Below the pieces are notes generated by a model. That model worked only from the letters and a program-made list of their open reading frames with translations, was not told where the DNA came from and ran no database searches. Position numbers and translations under genes: made by a program. Shown here one piece after another: positions 33,329 to 42,554 of a stretch of 64,000 nucleotides of DNA (positions are counted from its first letter, which is position 1; each line of letters starts with the position of its first letter). Source of the stretch: Dyella ginsengisoli LA-4 (GTDB taxonomy: Bacteria > Pseudomonadota > Gammaproteobacteria > Xanthomonadales > Rhodanobacteraceae); NCBI RefSeq assembly GCF_000334915.1, contig NZ_AMSF01000016.1:186001-250000 (forward strand), given 5' to 3'.

Positions 33329-34318
33329 TCAACGATCCCGGCGGGAGCACGCCTGCTGCAGGCGCCGGTCGAGCGCATCGAGGAAAGCCTCGGGCAACTC
33401 GGCCCGGATCGGCGCCCGCCACCAGCCGGGGCGGGCGAAGCGGATGCACTTGATGGCATCCTTGTCGGTCATCAGCAGCGGGCGCGCGCCGGCGAACGCA
33501 AGGTCCGACGCATCGAACGCGTGATGATCCGGAAAGGCGTGGCCGTCCACCCCCAGCCCCTGCGCGCGCAGGCTCTCGAAGAAGCGGTCGGGGTGGCCGA
33601 TGGCGGCCACGGCGGCCACCGGCGTGCCGGCAAAGCTGGTCAGTGGGCGCTCCTCGCCGTCGACCAGCGCGACCGCGGTGCCGCCGACCAGTCGCATCGG
33701 GAACTCATCGGGCCCGGCGGCACCGTTGGCGACGCGGAAATCGACCTGTCGCAGCCGCGACAGGGGTTCGCGCAGCGGCCCGGCCGGCAGCAGCCGGCCG
33801 TTGCCGAAACGCCGCGCGCCGTCGACCACACAGATCTCCACGTCGCGGGCAAGCCTGTAGTGCTGCAGGCCATCGTCGGCGATCACCACGTCGCAGCCGG
33901 CCTCGACCAGCAGCGTGGCGGCCGCCGGCCGGTCCCGCCCCACCGCCACCGGCGTGCCACTGGAGCGGATCAGGCAGGGTTCGTCGCCGAACACGGCCGG
34001 CTCGGGTTGCTCGCCGAGCAACGCCGGCTCGCGCTGCGTGCCGCCGTAGCCACGACTGACCACGCCGGGTTGCCAGCCGCGCCGGCGCAGCGCCTCGACC
34101 AGCGCCAGGGTCAGCGGCGTCTTGCCGGTGCCGCCGGCCGTGAGGTTGCCGACCACCACCACGGGCACCGGCAGCCTGACACGGCGCAGGATGCCGGCGC
34201 GGTACAGCGCGCGGCGCAGGGCGGCGAGGCCTCCGTAGAGCGCGGCCAGCGGGAACGTCCAGGCCGGAGGGCGTCGATCGCCGTACCAGCTCTTCTGCAG
34301 CTCGTCGGCCAGCGCCAT
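33329..34318 (-). CDS. lpxK: Tetraacyldisaccharide 4'-kinase
   Basis: 329 residues. LpxK phosphorylates the 4' position of the lipid A disaccharide at the inner membrane. A short membrane-associated N-terminus (about 20-40) precedes VPVVVVGNLTAGGTGKTP, whose Walker A loop is residues 62-67. VSRGYGG, GDEPCLI and VIADDGLQHYRLARD are the family signatures; the last contains the catalytic Asp/His region. The ATG at 34318 follows the msbA stop by 7 nt, in the common msbA-lpxK arrangement. Downstream is a hairpin, then the his operon on the same strand. Confidence 0.96.
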   Translation of the reverse strand: MALADELQKSWYGDRRPPAWTFPLAALYGGLAALRRALYRAGILRRVRLPVPVVVVGNLTAGGTGKTPLTLALVEALRRRGWQPGVVSRGYGGTQREPALLGEQPEPAVFGDEPCLIRSSGTPVAVGRDRPAAATLLVEAGCDVVIADDGLQHYRLARDVEICVVDGARRFGNGRLLPAGPLREPLSRLRQVDFRVANGAAGPDEFPMRLVGGTAVALVDGEERPLTSFAGTPVAAVAAIGHPDRFFESLRAQGLGVDGHAFPDHHAFDASDLAFAGARPLLMTDKDAIKCIRFARPGWWRAPIRAELPEAFLDALDRRLQQACSRRDR

Positions 34319-34325
34319 GGCCGTG

Positions 34326-36101
34326 TCAGTCGCCCGCCGGCGCGTGGAACTGCATGCGGTGCAGCGCGGCGTAATGGCCCTGCAGCGCCAGCAGCTCGGC
34401 GTGGGTGCCACGTTCGACGATGCGGCCCTGATCCATCACGGCGATCTGGTCCGCCCCCTCGATGGTCGACAGCCGATGCGCGATCACCAGCGTGGTGCGG
34501 TGCTCCATCAGGCGTTGCAACGCATTCTGGATCAATCGCTCGGACTCGGTGTCGAGCGCGCTGGTTGCCTCGTCCAGCACCAGGATCGGCGCGTTCTTCA
34601 GGATCGCCCGGGCAATCGCGATGCGCTGGCGCTGGCCACCGGAGAGCATGCCGCCCCCCTGCCCGATCGGACTGTGCAGCCCCTGCGGCATGCGGCCAAT
34701 GAATTCCATGGCGTTGGCTGCCTCGGCGGCGGCGACGATCTCTGCCTCGCTGGCGCCGGACAGTTCGCCATAGGCGATGTTCTCGGCCACCGTGCCATCG
34801 AACAGCACCACACTCTGCCCCACCCAGGCGATCTGGCGACGCAGCGACGCCAGGGTGTAGTCCAGATAGTCCTCGCCATCGAGCACGATGCGCCCGGCGC
34901 TTGGCTCGTAGAAGCGAGGCAGCAGGCTGACCAGGGTGCTCTTGCCGCTGCCGGAACGACCGACCAGCGCAGTCACCGTCCCCGGCGGGCAGCGCAGGTC
35001 CACCCCGCGCAGGGCCTCGGCCTCGCTGCGCGGATAGCGCAGGCGGATGCCCTCGAACACCAGGTCGCCGCGGGTGCGATCCAGCGCGATCCGGCCGCGG
35101 TCGTTCTCCGGCGCCATGTCCATCACGTCGAACAGGTCTTCCGCCGCCGACATGCCGCGCTGGATGTTCGACTGCACGTTGGTCAGTCGCTTCAGCGAGG
35201 GGATCATCGCGCCCATCGCGGTGAGCACGGTGATGAACACACCCGAGGTGATGTGGTCGATCACGTCGGCCCGCGTGCCCAGGAAGACCAGCACCGCCAG
35301 CGCAAACGCGGCGACCGTCTGGATCGCCGTGCTGGACGAGGCGCTGGTCAATGCGATCTTCAGGTTGAGCCGCCGCGCCCGCCGGGTGACGTCGTCGAAG
35401 CGCGCGCCCTCGTGGGGCTGGCCGCCGTAGATACGGACCTCGCGGTAGGCGCCCACCGATTCCTCGACCGTACCGGTGACCGAGCCCATCGACCCCTGGA
35501 TGCGCCGGCTGATGCTGCGGTAGCGGCGGCTGACCACGGTGGCGATCAGCGCCACGGCCGGCACCATCACCAGCAGGGCCAGCGTGAGGTAGGCACTGTT
35601 GTGCAGCATGACGTACAGCATGCTCACCACGGTCACGCCCTCGGTCACCGCGATCTTGATCGCGTCGGTCGACGCCGACGCCACCTGCTCGCTGGTGTAG
35701 GTGATGCGCGAGATCTGCTGGCCGGATGGTTCGGCGCCAAAGAACGGGGCCGGCAGCTTGAGGTAGGACCCGAACACATCCACCTGCATCGCCTGTACGA
35801 CGTGGCGGCCGATGTAGGAGATGCCGTAGCTGCTGAGGAAGGTGCCGACGCCGCGCACGGCGAAAATGATCATGATCCAGATCGGCATCCAGAAGATCAG
35901 ATGCGGATCCTTGTTCTTGAACAGGTCGTCGAACAGCGGCCTGAGCAGGTTGGTGAACACCGCCAGCGCACCGCCATCGATCGCCATGCCGAGGATCGCG
36001 AGCAACCCGACCGTCCGGTACCGACGGGTGTATCCGAACAGACGCTTGTAGACCTCCCAGGTCTTCGCGTCCCAGACGCCCCGTCGCTCAGCGGCATTCA
36101 C
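34326..36101 (-). CDS. msbA: Lipid A export ABC transporter, permease/ATPase MsbA
   Basis: 591 residues, a half-transporter. Six helices span about 20-325; the nucleotide-binding domain covers about 345-580. Walker [21 protein letters not shown]-loop RQIAWVGQ, signature GGMLSGGQRQRIAIARA, Walker B PILVLDEATSALD and the switch histidine in VIAHRLST are all intact. MsbA flips lipid A-core across the inner membrane. The ATG overlaps exbD (ATGA), and the neighbour lpxK works in the same pathway, supporting MsbA over other exporters. Confidence 0.96.
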   Translation of the reverse strand: MNAAERRGVWDAKTWEVYKRLFGYTRRYRTVGLLAILGMAIDGGALAVFTNLLRPLFDDLFKNKDPHLIFWMPIWIMIIFAVRGVGTFLSSYGISYIGRHVVQAMQVDVFGSYLKLPAPFFGAEPSGQQISRITYTSEQVASASTDAIKIAVTEGVTVVSMLYVMLHNSAYLTLALLVMVPAVALIATVVSRRYRSISRRIQGSMGSVTGTVEESVGAYREVRIYGGQPHEGARFDDVTRRARRLNLKIALTSASSSTAIQTVAAFALAVLVFLGTRADVIDHITSGVFITVLTAMGAMIPSLKRLTNVQSNIQRGMSAAEDLFDVMDMAPENDRGRIALDRTRGDLVFEGIRLRYPRSEAEALRGVDLRCPPGTVTALVGRSGSGKSTLVSLLPRFYEPSAGRIVLDGEDYLDYTLASLRRQIAWVGQSVVLFDGTVAENIAYGELSGASEAEIVAAAEAANAMEFIGRMPQGLHSPIGQGGGMLSGGQRQRIAIARAILKNAPILVLDEATSALDTESERLIQNALQRLMEHRTTLVIAHRLSTIEGADQIAVMDQGRIVERGTHAELLALQGHYAALHRMQFHAPAGD

Positions 36102-36529
36102 CGCCCCGCCCCCGGCTTCTCGGGCGTGGTGGCGATCGAAAGTCGGGTGAAGCCCAGCTGGCCCAGCGCATCCATCGCGGTCACCACGTACTGGTGCGGC
36201 GTCATCGCGTCGGCGCGGATCACGACCTGGCCATCGCGCCGGCCGCCGGAGTTCTGTTCCAGCATCTGCTTGAGCGGCTCGATGCCTTCGCCAAGCACCT
36301 CGTCGCTACCCACGTAATAGCGACCATCCTTGTCGATCATCACCGTGAGCAGCGGTGCCTGCACGTCGCGCTCCTCGGCACTGGCCTTGGGCAGGGTCAC
36401 CTGCATCCGCGAGTGCTGGATGAACGTGGTGGTCAGCACGAAGAACATCAGCAGGGTCAGCAGCACATCGATCAACGGGATCACGTTGATCTCGAATTCG
36501 TCGCGGCGACGGTCCGAACCGATACGCAT
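36098..36529 (-). CDS. exbD: Biopolymer transport protein ExbD
   Basis: 143 residues from the ATG at 36529. One N-terminal helix (about 17-37) contains the proton-channel aspartate in INVIPLIDVLLTLLMFF, followed by a periplasmic domain (about 45-135). With ExbB it forms the proton-driven motor that energises TonB, or TolR-like tasks. No tonB is adjacent; the position before msbA-lpxK is common in Xanthomonadales. The gap from exbB is 5 nt. Confidence 0.94.
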   Translation of the reverse strand: MRIGSDRRRDEFEINVIPLIDVLLTLLMFFVLTTTFIQHSRMQVTLPKASAEERDVQAPLLTVMIDKDGRYYVGSDEVLGEGIEPLKQMLEQNSGGRRDGQVVIRADAMTPHQYVVTAMDALGQLGFTRLSIATTPEKPGAGR

Positions 36530-36534
36530 CGGTC

Positions 36535-37188
36535 TCAGCCTGCCGCCGGGGTGCGGCGCGGACGCGGCGTCGCCGGCGTACCCGGTGCGCCGAAGGTGAG
36601 ATCGTCCAGCAGGGCGATCGCCTCCTTCTCCATGTCCACGCAATAGCCGGTCACCTTGCTGCGGAAGTAGCGATGCAGCACATAGGCCGGGATCGCCACG
36701 ACCAGACCCGTGGCGGTACAGATCAGTGCCTCGCCGATGCCGCCAGCCATCTTCATCGGGTCGCCCACGCCGCCGCGCATCACGTCGAGGAACATGCGGA
36801 TCAGGCCGATCACCGTGCCGAACAGGCCCAGCAACGGACCGATCAGCGCGATCGTGCCAAGCGTGTTGAGGTAACGCTCCATCCGATGCGCTACATGACG
36901 GCCGGTGTCCTCCAGGCGCTCCTTGATGATGTCGCGCGAGCGGTCGCGCACGACCAGGGCCGAGGCCAGCAGTTCGCCCAGCGGGGAGCCGCTGGCCAGG
37001 GTTTCCAGGTGCTTGGGGTCGAGCTGGCCCTTGCGGGCCCAGTCACGCACTTCCTGCCCCAGCCCGGGCGGCAGCACGGACGAACGACGCAGCGTCCAGA
37101 AACGCTCCAGCACGATCGCCAGGGCGATCGCCGAACAAAACAGGATGGGCGCCATCGCCCAACCGCCAGCCATCAGGATATCCAGCAC
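36535..37188 (-). CDS. exbB: MotA/TolQ/ExbB proton channel family protein
   Basis: 217 residues from the GTG at 37188, preceded by GGGGG at 9-nt spacing. Three helices: about 5-27 (MAGGWAMAPILFCSAIALAIV), about 120-145 and about 155-180, with the channel signature LIGPLLGLFGTVIGLI and the GEALICTATGLVVAIPAY helix. A longer ATG start at 37230 is possible but coincides with a strong -10-like TATGAT, so it would probably not be transcribed. It is the first gene of exbB-exbD-msbA-lpxK. Confidence 0.92.
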   Translation of the reverse strand: MLDILMAGGWAMAPILFCSAIALAIVLERFWTLRRSSVLPPGLGQEVRDWARKGQLDPKHLETLASGSPLGELLASALVVRDRSRDIIKERLEDTGRHVAHRMERYLNTLGTIALIGPLLGLFGTVIGLIRMFLDVMRGGVGDPMKMAGGIGEALICTATGLVVAIPAYVLHRYFRSKVTGYCVDMEKEAIALLDDLTFGAPGTPATPRPRRTPAAG

Positions 37189-37225
37189 AACGCCCCCGCA
37201 GGATGCAAAGCAGAACGAAGCCGGC

Positions 37226-37231
37226 ATCATA
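37226..37231 (-). promoter_or_regulatory. Extended -10 promoter element for exbB operon
   Basis: The minus strand reads TGG-TATGAT: a 5-of-6 -10 hexamer preceded by a TG-like extension, about 38 nt before the GTG start chosen for exbB. No good -35 is visible, which extended -10 promoters can tolerate. Confidence 0.45.
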
Positions 37232-37290
37232 CCAGTCCGAACCGCGCGTTCCGTGGGCTGCGTCCGGCTGCCGAAAGCCGGCTCGTGATG

Positions 37291-39609
37291 CTAGCGCTCG
37301 CGCCAGTAGCGACCCTGCCGAAGCCGCTCACCGGGCCAGGCACGAACCGGTGCATCGGCCGGAAAATCCAACCGCAACGCACCGTCGCCCGCCGTATTGA
37401 GCAACGGCACGCCCGCCGCCCGGTAGCGGGCCACCACCGCCGGGCGAGGATGACCAAAGCGGTTGTGCCAACCGGCCGAAACCACTGCCAATGCGGGGTG
37501 CAGCGCAGCGATGAAAGCCGCGCCGGAAGAGGTTTCGCTGCCATGGTGCGGCACCGTCATCACCACCGGCCGGCCGGGAGACACGCCCGCAGCGACGTCC
37601 CCCTCCACCCGTCGGGTGATGTCGCCGGTAAGCAGCAGGCGATCGCCCCCACCCTCGACCAGCAGCACGCAGGAACGATCGTTGTCGTGCGACGGTCGCC
37701 CGTGCGGATTGAGCACACGGAAAGTCACGCCGTCCCAATGCCAGGACTGACCGGCGGCGCACGGCGCCATCGGCATCGGCATGCGCGCCGGTTCGCCCGC
37801 CAGCCGGCGCGGGACGGGGAACGCCTCCAGCACGGCGCCGGCGCCGCCTGCGTGATCATTGTCGCCGTGACTGATCATCAGCAGATCCAGCCGGCGCACG
37901 CCGAGTGCCCGCAACGAAGGCACCACGGTCGCCGCCCCGACGTCGAAGCCCGACGGATAGCGGGCACCGGCGTCGTAGAGCATGGCATGGCGATGCGTCC
38001 GCACCAGTACCGACAGCCCCTGCCCCACATCGAACACCCAGGCCCGGAAGCCGCCCGCAGGGATCGGCGGCCGCGCAGGCAGCAGCAGCGGCAGGAACAA
38101 CAGGCCGCCGAGCCAGCGGCACGGCGTCCCGCGCGGCGCCAACATCCAGATCGCGCCGAGCAGCGCCAGCCCCAAAGCCCACGGAGTGACCGCCGGCAGA
38201 TACCACGCTGCTCCCGGCCATGAAGCCATCCGCGCCAGCAACCACCAGAGCGCGTGGCCGGTGGCGGCAGCCAGAGCCAGCATTGGCGCAGCCAGCGGTG
38301 GACACAGCAGCAGCGCGAGTACGGCCAGGAGGGTCGCCGGCACCATCAGCAGGCTGACCATCGGTACCGCGATCAGGTTGGACAGCGCGCCGACCAGCGA
38401 AGCCTGGCCGAAGAACCAGAGCGTCAACGGCAGCAGCGCAACGCTCATCACCCACTGGCCGCGTGCCAGCTCGCGGACGAACGTCCGCCAGCTGCGGCCT
38501 TGCACGCCGAGGCAGAGCATCAGGAATGCCACTCCGACGAACGACAGCCAGAAGCCGGCTGCGAGCACCGACAGCGGATCCACCAGCAGCATCACAAGCA
38601 GCGCCATGGCCAGCGCATGGCGCCCATCCAGATGCCGCCGGCGACTGCGCGCGACAACCGCCACCGCGATCATCAGCAGGGTGCGCAGTGTCGGCAAACC
38701 CATGCCCGCGAGCAGGCCATAGGCCAGTGCCGCGACCAGCGCCGCGGCCGCTTGCGCCCGGGACCGTGGACAGCGCAGCCCGAGCCCGGGAAACAGTGCA
38801 TAGAACGGCCAGACCAGCCCGGCCCCGAACGCCGCGGCCACTCCCACGTGGAAGCCGGAAATGGCCAGCAGGTGGGATACGCCGGTGGCCCGCGCCACGG
38901 CCCAGTCGTCGGGATCCAGTCCACGCGTATCGCCGACCGCGAGTGCACGCAGCAGCGCCGCATCGTGCGGATCGGCCATCCGGGCGTCGATCGACGCAGC
39001 CAGGTGCTGGCGCAAACGGTCGACACAGGGCGATGCACCGAGCCGCCGGTTGTCGCTCCCCTCCCGGACATAGCCCACCGCATCGATCCGGCGCTCCAGC
39101 GCAGTGCGCTCGGTATCGGCACCGCCCGGATCGACCATCCCCCGCGGCCGCTTCAGGCGCACCCGCAACTGCCAGCGCTCGCAGGGTCGCAACACGCGGG
39201 AAGGGTCGTACCAGGCCAGCCGAGCCCGGCCATGCCACGCCACCTGCCGTCCATCGAGCCGGGCCGAGTCGACCCGGAACGCAAATCGCGTGCCGTCAGC
39301 GCGTGGGTCCGGCAGGTCGAGCAGTTGCCCGGTCACCAGCAGAACCTCGCCTTCCAGCGCATGCGGCAGCCGCGCATCCATCGCCGCTGCACCACGCCAC
39401 ATGGCCCATGCCACGCCCAACAGGATCCAACCGAGGCTGCGCGCCCGGCGCGACAGCCAGCAAGCCGTCGCGCCGGCTCCAAGCCCTGTCACGGCCAGCC
39501 AGAGCACGAGGCCGCGCGGCAGCTCGGGAAACATCTGCACAACCAGCACGCCGAGCAGCAGCGCGACACTGGCCAGCGGAACGCCGGCCTTGAGCGATCG
39601 TTGCGGCAA
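37291..39609 (-). CDS. comEC: DNA internalization competence protein ComEC/Rec2
   Basis: 772 residues. Order: membrane helices (about 10-75), an OB-like periplasmic domain (about 85-180), the competence transmembrane domain with ATGVSHLLAISGFHVGVAAA and about eight helices (about 225-500), and a C-terminal metallo-beta-lactamase-like domain with SHGDNDHAGG, LLTGDI and VPHHGSETSS. It forms the inner-membrane channel for single-stranded DNA. The TTG start at 39609 has AGGGGA at 8-nt spacing. A 6-bp hairpin (37264-37281) follows the stop. Gap 39610-39736 holds nothing recognisable. Confidence 0.93.
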   Translation of the reverse strand: MPQRSLKAGVPLASVALLLGVLVVQMFPELPRGLVLWLAVTGLGAGATACWLSRRARSLGWILLGVAWAMWRGAAAMDARLPHALEGEVLLVTGQLLDLPDPRADGTRFAFRVDSARLDGRQVAWHGRARLAWYDPSRVLRPCERWQLRVRLKRPRGMVDPGGADTERTALERRIDAVGYVREGSDNRRLGASPCVDRLRQHLAASIDARMADPHDAALLRALAVGDTRGLDPDDWAVARATGVSHLLAISGFHVGVAAAFGAGLVWPFYALFPGLGLRCPRSRAQAAAALVAALAYGLLAGMGLPTLRTLLMIAVAVVARSRRRHLDGRHALAMALLVMLLVDPLSVLAAGFWLSFVGVAFLMLCLGVQGRSWRTFVRELARGQWVMSVALLPLTLWFFGQASLVGALSNLIAVPMVSLLMVPATLLAVLALLLCPPLAAPMLALAAATGHALWWLLARMASWPGAAWYLPAVTPWALGLALLGAIWMLAPRGTPCRWLGGLLFLPLLLPARPPIPAGGFRAWVFDVGQGLSVLVRTHRHAMLYDAGARYPSGFDVGAATVVPSLRALGVRRLDLLMISHGDNDHAGGAGAVLEAFPVPRRLAGEPARMPMPMAPCAAGQSWHWDGVTFRVLNPHGRPSHDNDRSCVLLVEGGGDRLLLTGDITRRVEGDVAAGVSPGRPVVMTVPHHGSETSSGAAFIAALHPALAVVSAGWHNRFGHPRPAVVARYRAAGVPLLNTAGDGALRLDFPADAPVRAWPGERLRQGRYWRER

Positions 39610-39736
39610 CGTCCATGTCCCCTGCGCCCGAACCTGCCTCCAAGGCTAGCGTCGGACGCGGGATCGTCAGGACGAAACGAGCGTAGGCGAGGGCCGTCGC
39701 ACGACGCGCGGCAACCACCCTGATGTCATCGGGGAA

Positions 39737-40474
39737 TCAGATCTCGCCAACCAGCGAGGCCGGATCGTTGCGCACCTGCTCGTTCAATACCCCGTTGTGC
39801 AGCACCAGGGTGCGGTCCATGCGCGCCGCCAGCCGGGTATCGTGGGTGACAAGGATGAAGCTGGTGCCGATCTCCCGGTTGAGTTCGAGCATCAGTGCAT
39901 AGACCTGTGCCGCATTCGCCTCATCGAGGTTGCCGGTCGGCTCGTCGCCCAGCACGCAGGCTGGCCGGGTCACCAGCGCACGGGCCACCGCACAGCGCTG
40001 GCGCTCGCCGCCGGACAGCTCGGAGGGCTTGTGCCCGAGCCGCGCCGAAAGCCCGACCCGGCCGAGCAGTTCGGTAGCAGCACGCTGCGCCTTGGCGATC
40101 GACTCGCCCCGGATAAGCAGCGGCATGCATACGTTCTCCAGCGCGGTGAACTCGGGCAGCAGATGGTGGAACTGGTAGATGAAACCGAGCGAACGGTTGC
40201 GCACACGACCGCGGTCGGCGTCGGACAACGAGGACAACCGCTGGCCATCCACTTCCACTTCGCCGGCGCTCAGCGTGTCCAGCCCGCCAAGGATGTGCAT
40301 CAGCGTGCTCTTGCCCGAACCCGACGCGCCGACGATGGCCGCCGTCTCGCCGCGCTTCAGCTCGAAACTCACGTCGGTGAGCACGTCGGTGCGCAGCTCG
40401 CCGTCCTCGTAGCTCTTAGCGACGTGGCTGGCGCGCAGTACCACGTCGTTGCGCGGATTCATCGGCTTATTCAT
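39737..40474 (-). CDS. lolD: Lipoprotein-releasing system ATP-binding protein
   Basis: 245 residues. An ABC ATPase with Walker [18 protein letters not shown], signature [16 protein letters not shown], Walker [13 protein letters not shown] and switch His in [25 protein letters not shown] after the Q-loop is characteristic of LolD. It powers release of outer-membrane lipoproteins to LolA. The ATG at 40474 overlaps lolC by 8 nt; a second ATG at 40462 (MNPRNDVV) is an alternative. Confidence 0.95.
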   Translation of the reverse strand: MNKPMNPRNDVVLRASHVAKSYEDGELRTDVLTDVSFELKRGETAAIVGASGSGKSTLMHILGGLDTLSAGEVEVDGQRLSSLSDADRGRVRNRSLGFIYQFHHLLPEFTALENVCMPLLIRGESIAKAQRAATELLGRVGLSARLGHKPSELSGGERQRCAVARALVTRPACVLGDEPTGNLDEANAAQVYALMLELNREIGTSFILVTHDTRLAARMDRTLVLHNGVLNEQVRNDPASLVGEI

Positions 40475-41711
40475 AGCGCAGCGCCTGGGCCGGCTGGGTG
40501 CGCGAGGCGCGCCAGGCGGGATAGAGGGTGGCCAGCAGCGAGAAGAGGAAAGTAACCAGGGAAATCCAGCCCACGTCCACCGCTTCCAGCTTGCTCGGCA
40601 CGTTGGAGATGTAATAGACATCGGGCGACAGGAACTGCACGTGGAACACGTTCTGGATCCAGTCCACGATGTTCGGCAACTGCCACGACAGCAGCGAGCC
40701 CAGCCCGACGCCCAGGCCGATGCCGACGAAGCCGACCAGCACGCCCTGCACCATGAAGGTGGCCATGATGCTGCGCGGCGTGGCGCCGAGCGTCCGCAGG
40801 ATGGCGATATCCGCCTGCTTGTCGGTGACCAGCATCATCAGCATCGAGATCAGGTTGATCACCGCCACCAGCACGATCAGCGACAGGATGATACCCATCA
40901 CCTTCTTCTCCATCGAGATCGCCGAGAAGAAGTTGCTGTTCTCCTGCATCCAGGTGCGCACGCTGTAGAGCTGGCCGAGGTCGCGACTCAGCTCGCGCGA
41001 CACCGGGCCGGCGTTCCACAGGTCGTCAAGACGCAGGCGGATGCCGGTGGGGCCGGACAGCTCGCCCAGCTTCTCGGCATCGGTCATGTTGATCAGCGCC
41101 AGGTTCGCGTCGTACTGCTGCATGCCCATTTCGAACACGCCGGACACGCGGAAACCGCGGATCCGTGGCACCGCACCCAGCGGCGTGGCTCTGAGCTGCG
41201 GCACGATCATGGTCACGTGGTCGCCCACGGTGACGCCGAGCTGCATCGCCAGCTCCTTGCCCAGGATGATGTTCCAGCTGCCGGGGGTGATCGAATCCCA
41301 GTGTCCCTGCACCATGTGCTTGTCGATGTCCGAGGCTTTCGGCTCCAGCGACGGCTCGATGCCGCGCACCATGGTGCCGGTGGAACCATAGGTGCCCTGC
41401 AGGAACGCCTGCAGGTCCACATAGGGTGCCGCGCCGCGCACGTGCGGATTGGCCTCGGCCTGTTTCACCGTACCCTGCCAGTCGTGGATGCTCTCGCCCA
41501 CGCCGGAGATGGTCGCGTGGGATACCGCGCCGAGGATGCGCGAGCGCAGCTCGTTGTCGAACCCGTTCATCACCGACATCACGGTGATCAGCGCCATCAC
41601 GCTGATCGTGATGCAGATGATCGACACGGTGGAGATGAACGAGATGAACTGGTTGCGGCGCTTGGCGCGCGAGTAGCGCAGGCCGATGAAGAGTTCGAGC
41701 GGTCGGAACAT
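40467..41711 (-). CDS. lolC: Lipoprotein-releasing system transmembrane protein (LolC/E family)
   Basis: 414 residues from the ATG at 41711. Topology of the family: one N-terminal helix (about 25-48), a large periplasmic domain (about 50-265) and three C-terminal helices (about 270-300, 315-350 and 375-400). [20 protein letters not shown] and [20 protein letters not shown] form the classical N-terminus; [19 protein letters not shown] is the conserved cytoplasmic coupling loop. Only one LolC/E gene is present next to lolD, so it may act as a homodimer (LolF-type). Confidence 0.94.
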   Translation of the reverse strand: MFRPLELFIGLRYSRAKRRNQFISFISTVSIICITISVMALITVMSVMNGFDNELRSRILGAVSHATISGVGESIHDWQGTVKQAEANPHVRGAAPYVDLQAFLQGTYGSTGTMVRGIEPSLEPKASDIDKHMVQGHWDSITPGSWNIILGKELAMQLGVTVGDHVTMIVPQLRATPLGAVPRIRGFRVSGVFEMGMQQYDANLALINMTDAEKLGELSGPTGIRLRLDDLWNAGPVSRELSRDLGQLYSVRTWMQENSNFFSAISMEKKVMGIILSLIVLVAVINLISMLMMLVTDKQADIAILRTLGATPRSIMATFMVQGVLVGFVGIGLGVGLGSLLSWQLPNIVDWIQNVFHVQFLSPDVYYISNVPSKLEAVDVGWISLVTFLFSLLATLYPAWRASRTQPAQALRYE

Positions 41712-41753
41712 GGCAACCTGATCTGTGGGGGCCGGCCAGGCGGCCAGCGGAGA

Positions 41754-41771
41754 GACCTGATCGCTCAGGTC
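41754..41771. other. Hairpin between ygfX and lolC
   Basis: GACCTGA pairs perfectly with TCAGGTC. On the minus-strand transcript the loop is GCGA, a GNRA tetraloop. It lies in the 119-nt gap before lolC with no T-run. It may modulate transcription or mRNA stability between the sdh and lol parts of the run. Confidence 0.35.
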
Positions 41772-41830
41772 GTCCTTGGGACCGCACAAGCGCGCCAGAG
41801 TGCCCGATGCGCCAGCGGGGCACAACCGGG

Positions 41831-42262
41831 TCAGATGACCGTCGGCGACCGCGCGCCCTGCCCGGCTGCCAGCCGCATGCGCAGGCGACGCCGGGTATCG
41901 GAATCGCTGTTGTCCGGAAGCAGCCAGAGCACCTGTCGGCGCTCGCCGATGCGCAGTTCCAGCACCAGACAGCCGGCAAGCATGCGATGGGAGGCCAACT
42001 CAGCCGGAGTCTCGACCCCGTCCCGTCCGAGCAGCAGCCAACCGGCGTCGGGGCTCCAGCCAACCGACGCCGGGGGCGTGGCCTGCCGTATGCGGCTCGC
42101 CAGCACCAGGGCCATCGCTCCGCTCGCGAGCACCAGCTTGCCCCAGCCCGGCAGGCCACTGAGCGCGATCGAGAGCATCGCCAGCAGCACCATACCGGTC
42201 AGGCCGAGAGCGAGCCCGCGCGACGGCCGGTATTCAAAGCCGATGGCGGGCGCGGATGTCAT
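41831..42262 (-). CDS. ygfX: YgfX-like inner-membrane protein (CptA-type)
   Basis: 143 residues from the ATG at 42262. Two closely spaced membrane helices (about 17-36 and 40-58) are followed by a soluble domain with CLVLELRIGERRQVLWLLPDNSD, ending in an Arg-rich stretch. This layout matches YgfX, whose gene overlaps sdhE (ygfY) in many gammaproteobacteria, as here (21 nt). YgfX has been described as the partner of SdhE, formerly viewed as a toxin. Sequence conservation is low, so the name rests mainly on topology and context. Confidence 0.7.
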   Translation of the reverse strand: MTSAPAIGFEYRPSRGLALGLTGMVLLAMLSIALSGLPGWGKLVLASGAMALVLASRIRQATPPASVGWSPDAGWLLLGRDGVETPAELASHRMLAGCLVLELRIGERRQVLWLLPDNSDSDTRRRLRMRLAAGQGARSPTVI

Positions 42263-42482
42263 CGATGATCGCCTGCCAGTCCTCGCGCGGTGCGCGGGCA
42301 TGTCCCATCACCCAGTCCCAGAGGTCGGGGTCCTGCACGTCCAGCAGTTCGTCGAAAGCGCCGCGGGTCGCCTCGTCTGCCGCGGCAAAGCGTTCGTCCA
42401 GCCAGCCGCCGAACAGCGCATCCAGTTCGCGGGTGCCGCGGCGGGTGCGCCAGCGCAATCGTTTGATCCGGGCTTCTTCCAC
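42234..42482 (-). CDS. sdhE: FAD assembly factor SdhE
   Basis: 82 residues from the GTG at 42482, with GGAGG and GAGGA just upstream; a TTG at 42500 is a longer alternative. The family motif RLRWRTRRGTRELDALF contains the RGxxE element needed for flavinylation of SdhA. The remainder is the acidic helical bundle with DPDLWDWVMGH. SdhE promotes covalent attachment of FAD to SdhA and FrdA. It follows sdhB by 72 nt, separated by a strong hairpin. Confidence 0.93.
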   Translation of the reverse strand: MEEARIKRLRWRTRRGTRELDALFGGWLDERFAAADEATRGAFDELLDVQDPDLWDWVMGHARAPREDWQAIIDDIRARHRL

Positions 42483-42503
42483 GATTCCTCGAGCCTCCAA
42501 CGC

Positions 42504-42531
42504 ATGCGGGCTGCCCTGAGGCAGCCCGCAT
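42504..42531. other. Strong intercistronic hairpin between sdhB and sdhE
   Basis: ATGCGGGCTGCC pairs perfectly with GGCAGCCCGCAT (12 bp, 4-nt loop). No T-run follows on the minus strand. It begins 23 nt after the sdhB stop. It could stabilise the 3' end of the abundant sdhCDAB mRNA or reduce read-through into sdhE. Confidence 0.55.
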
Positions 42532-42554
42532 GGAAAACGACATCAGCCCACCGC

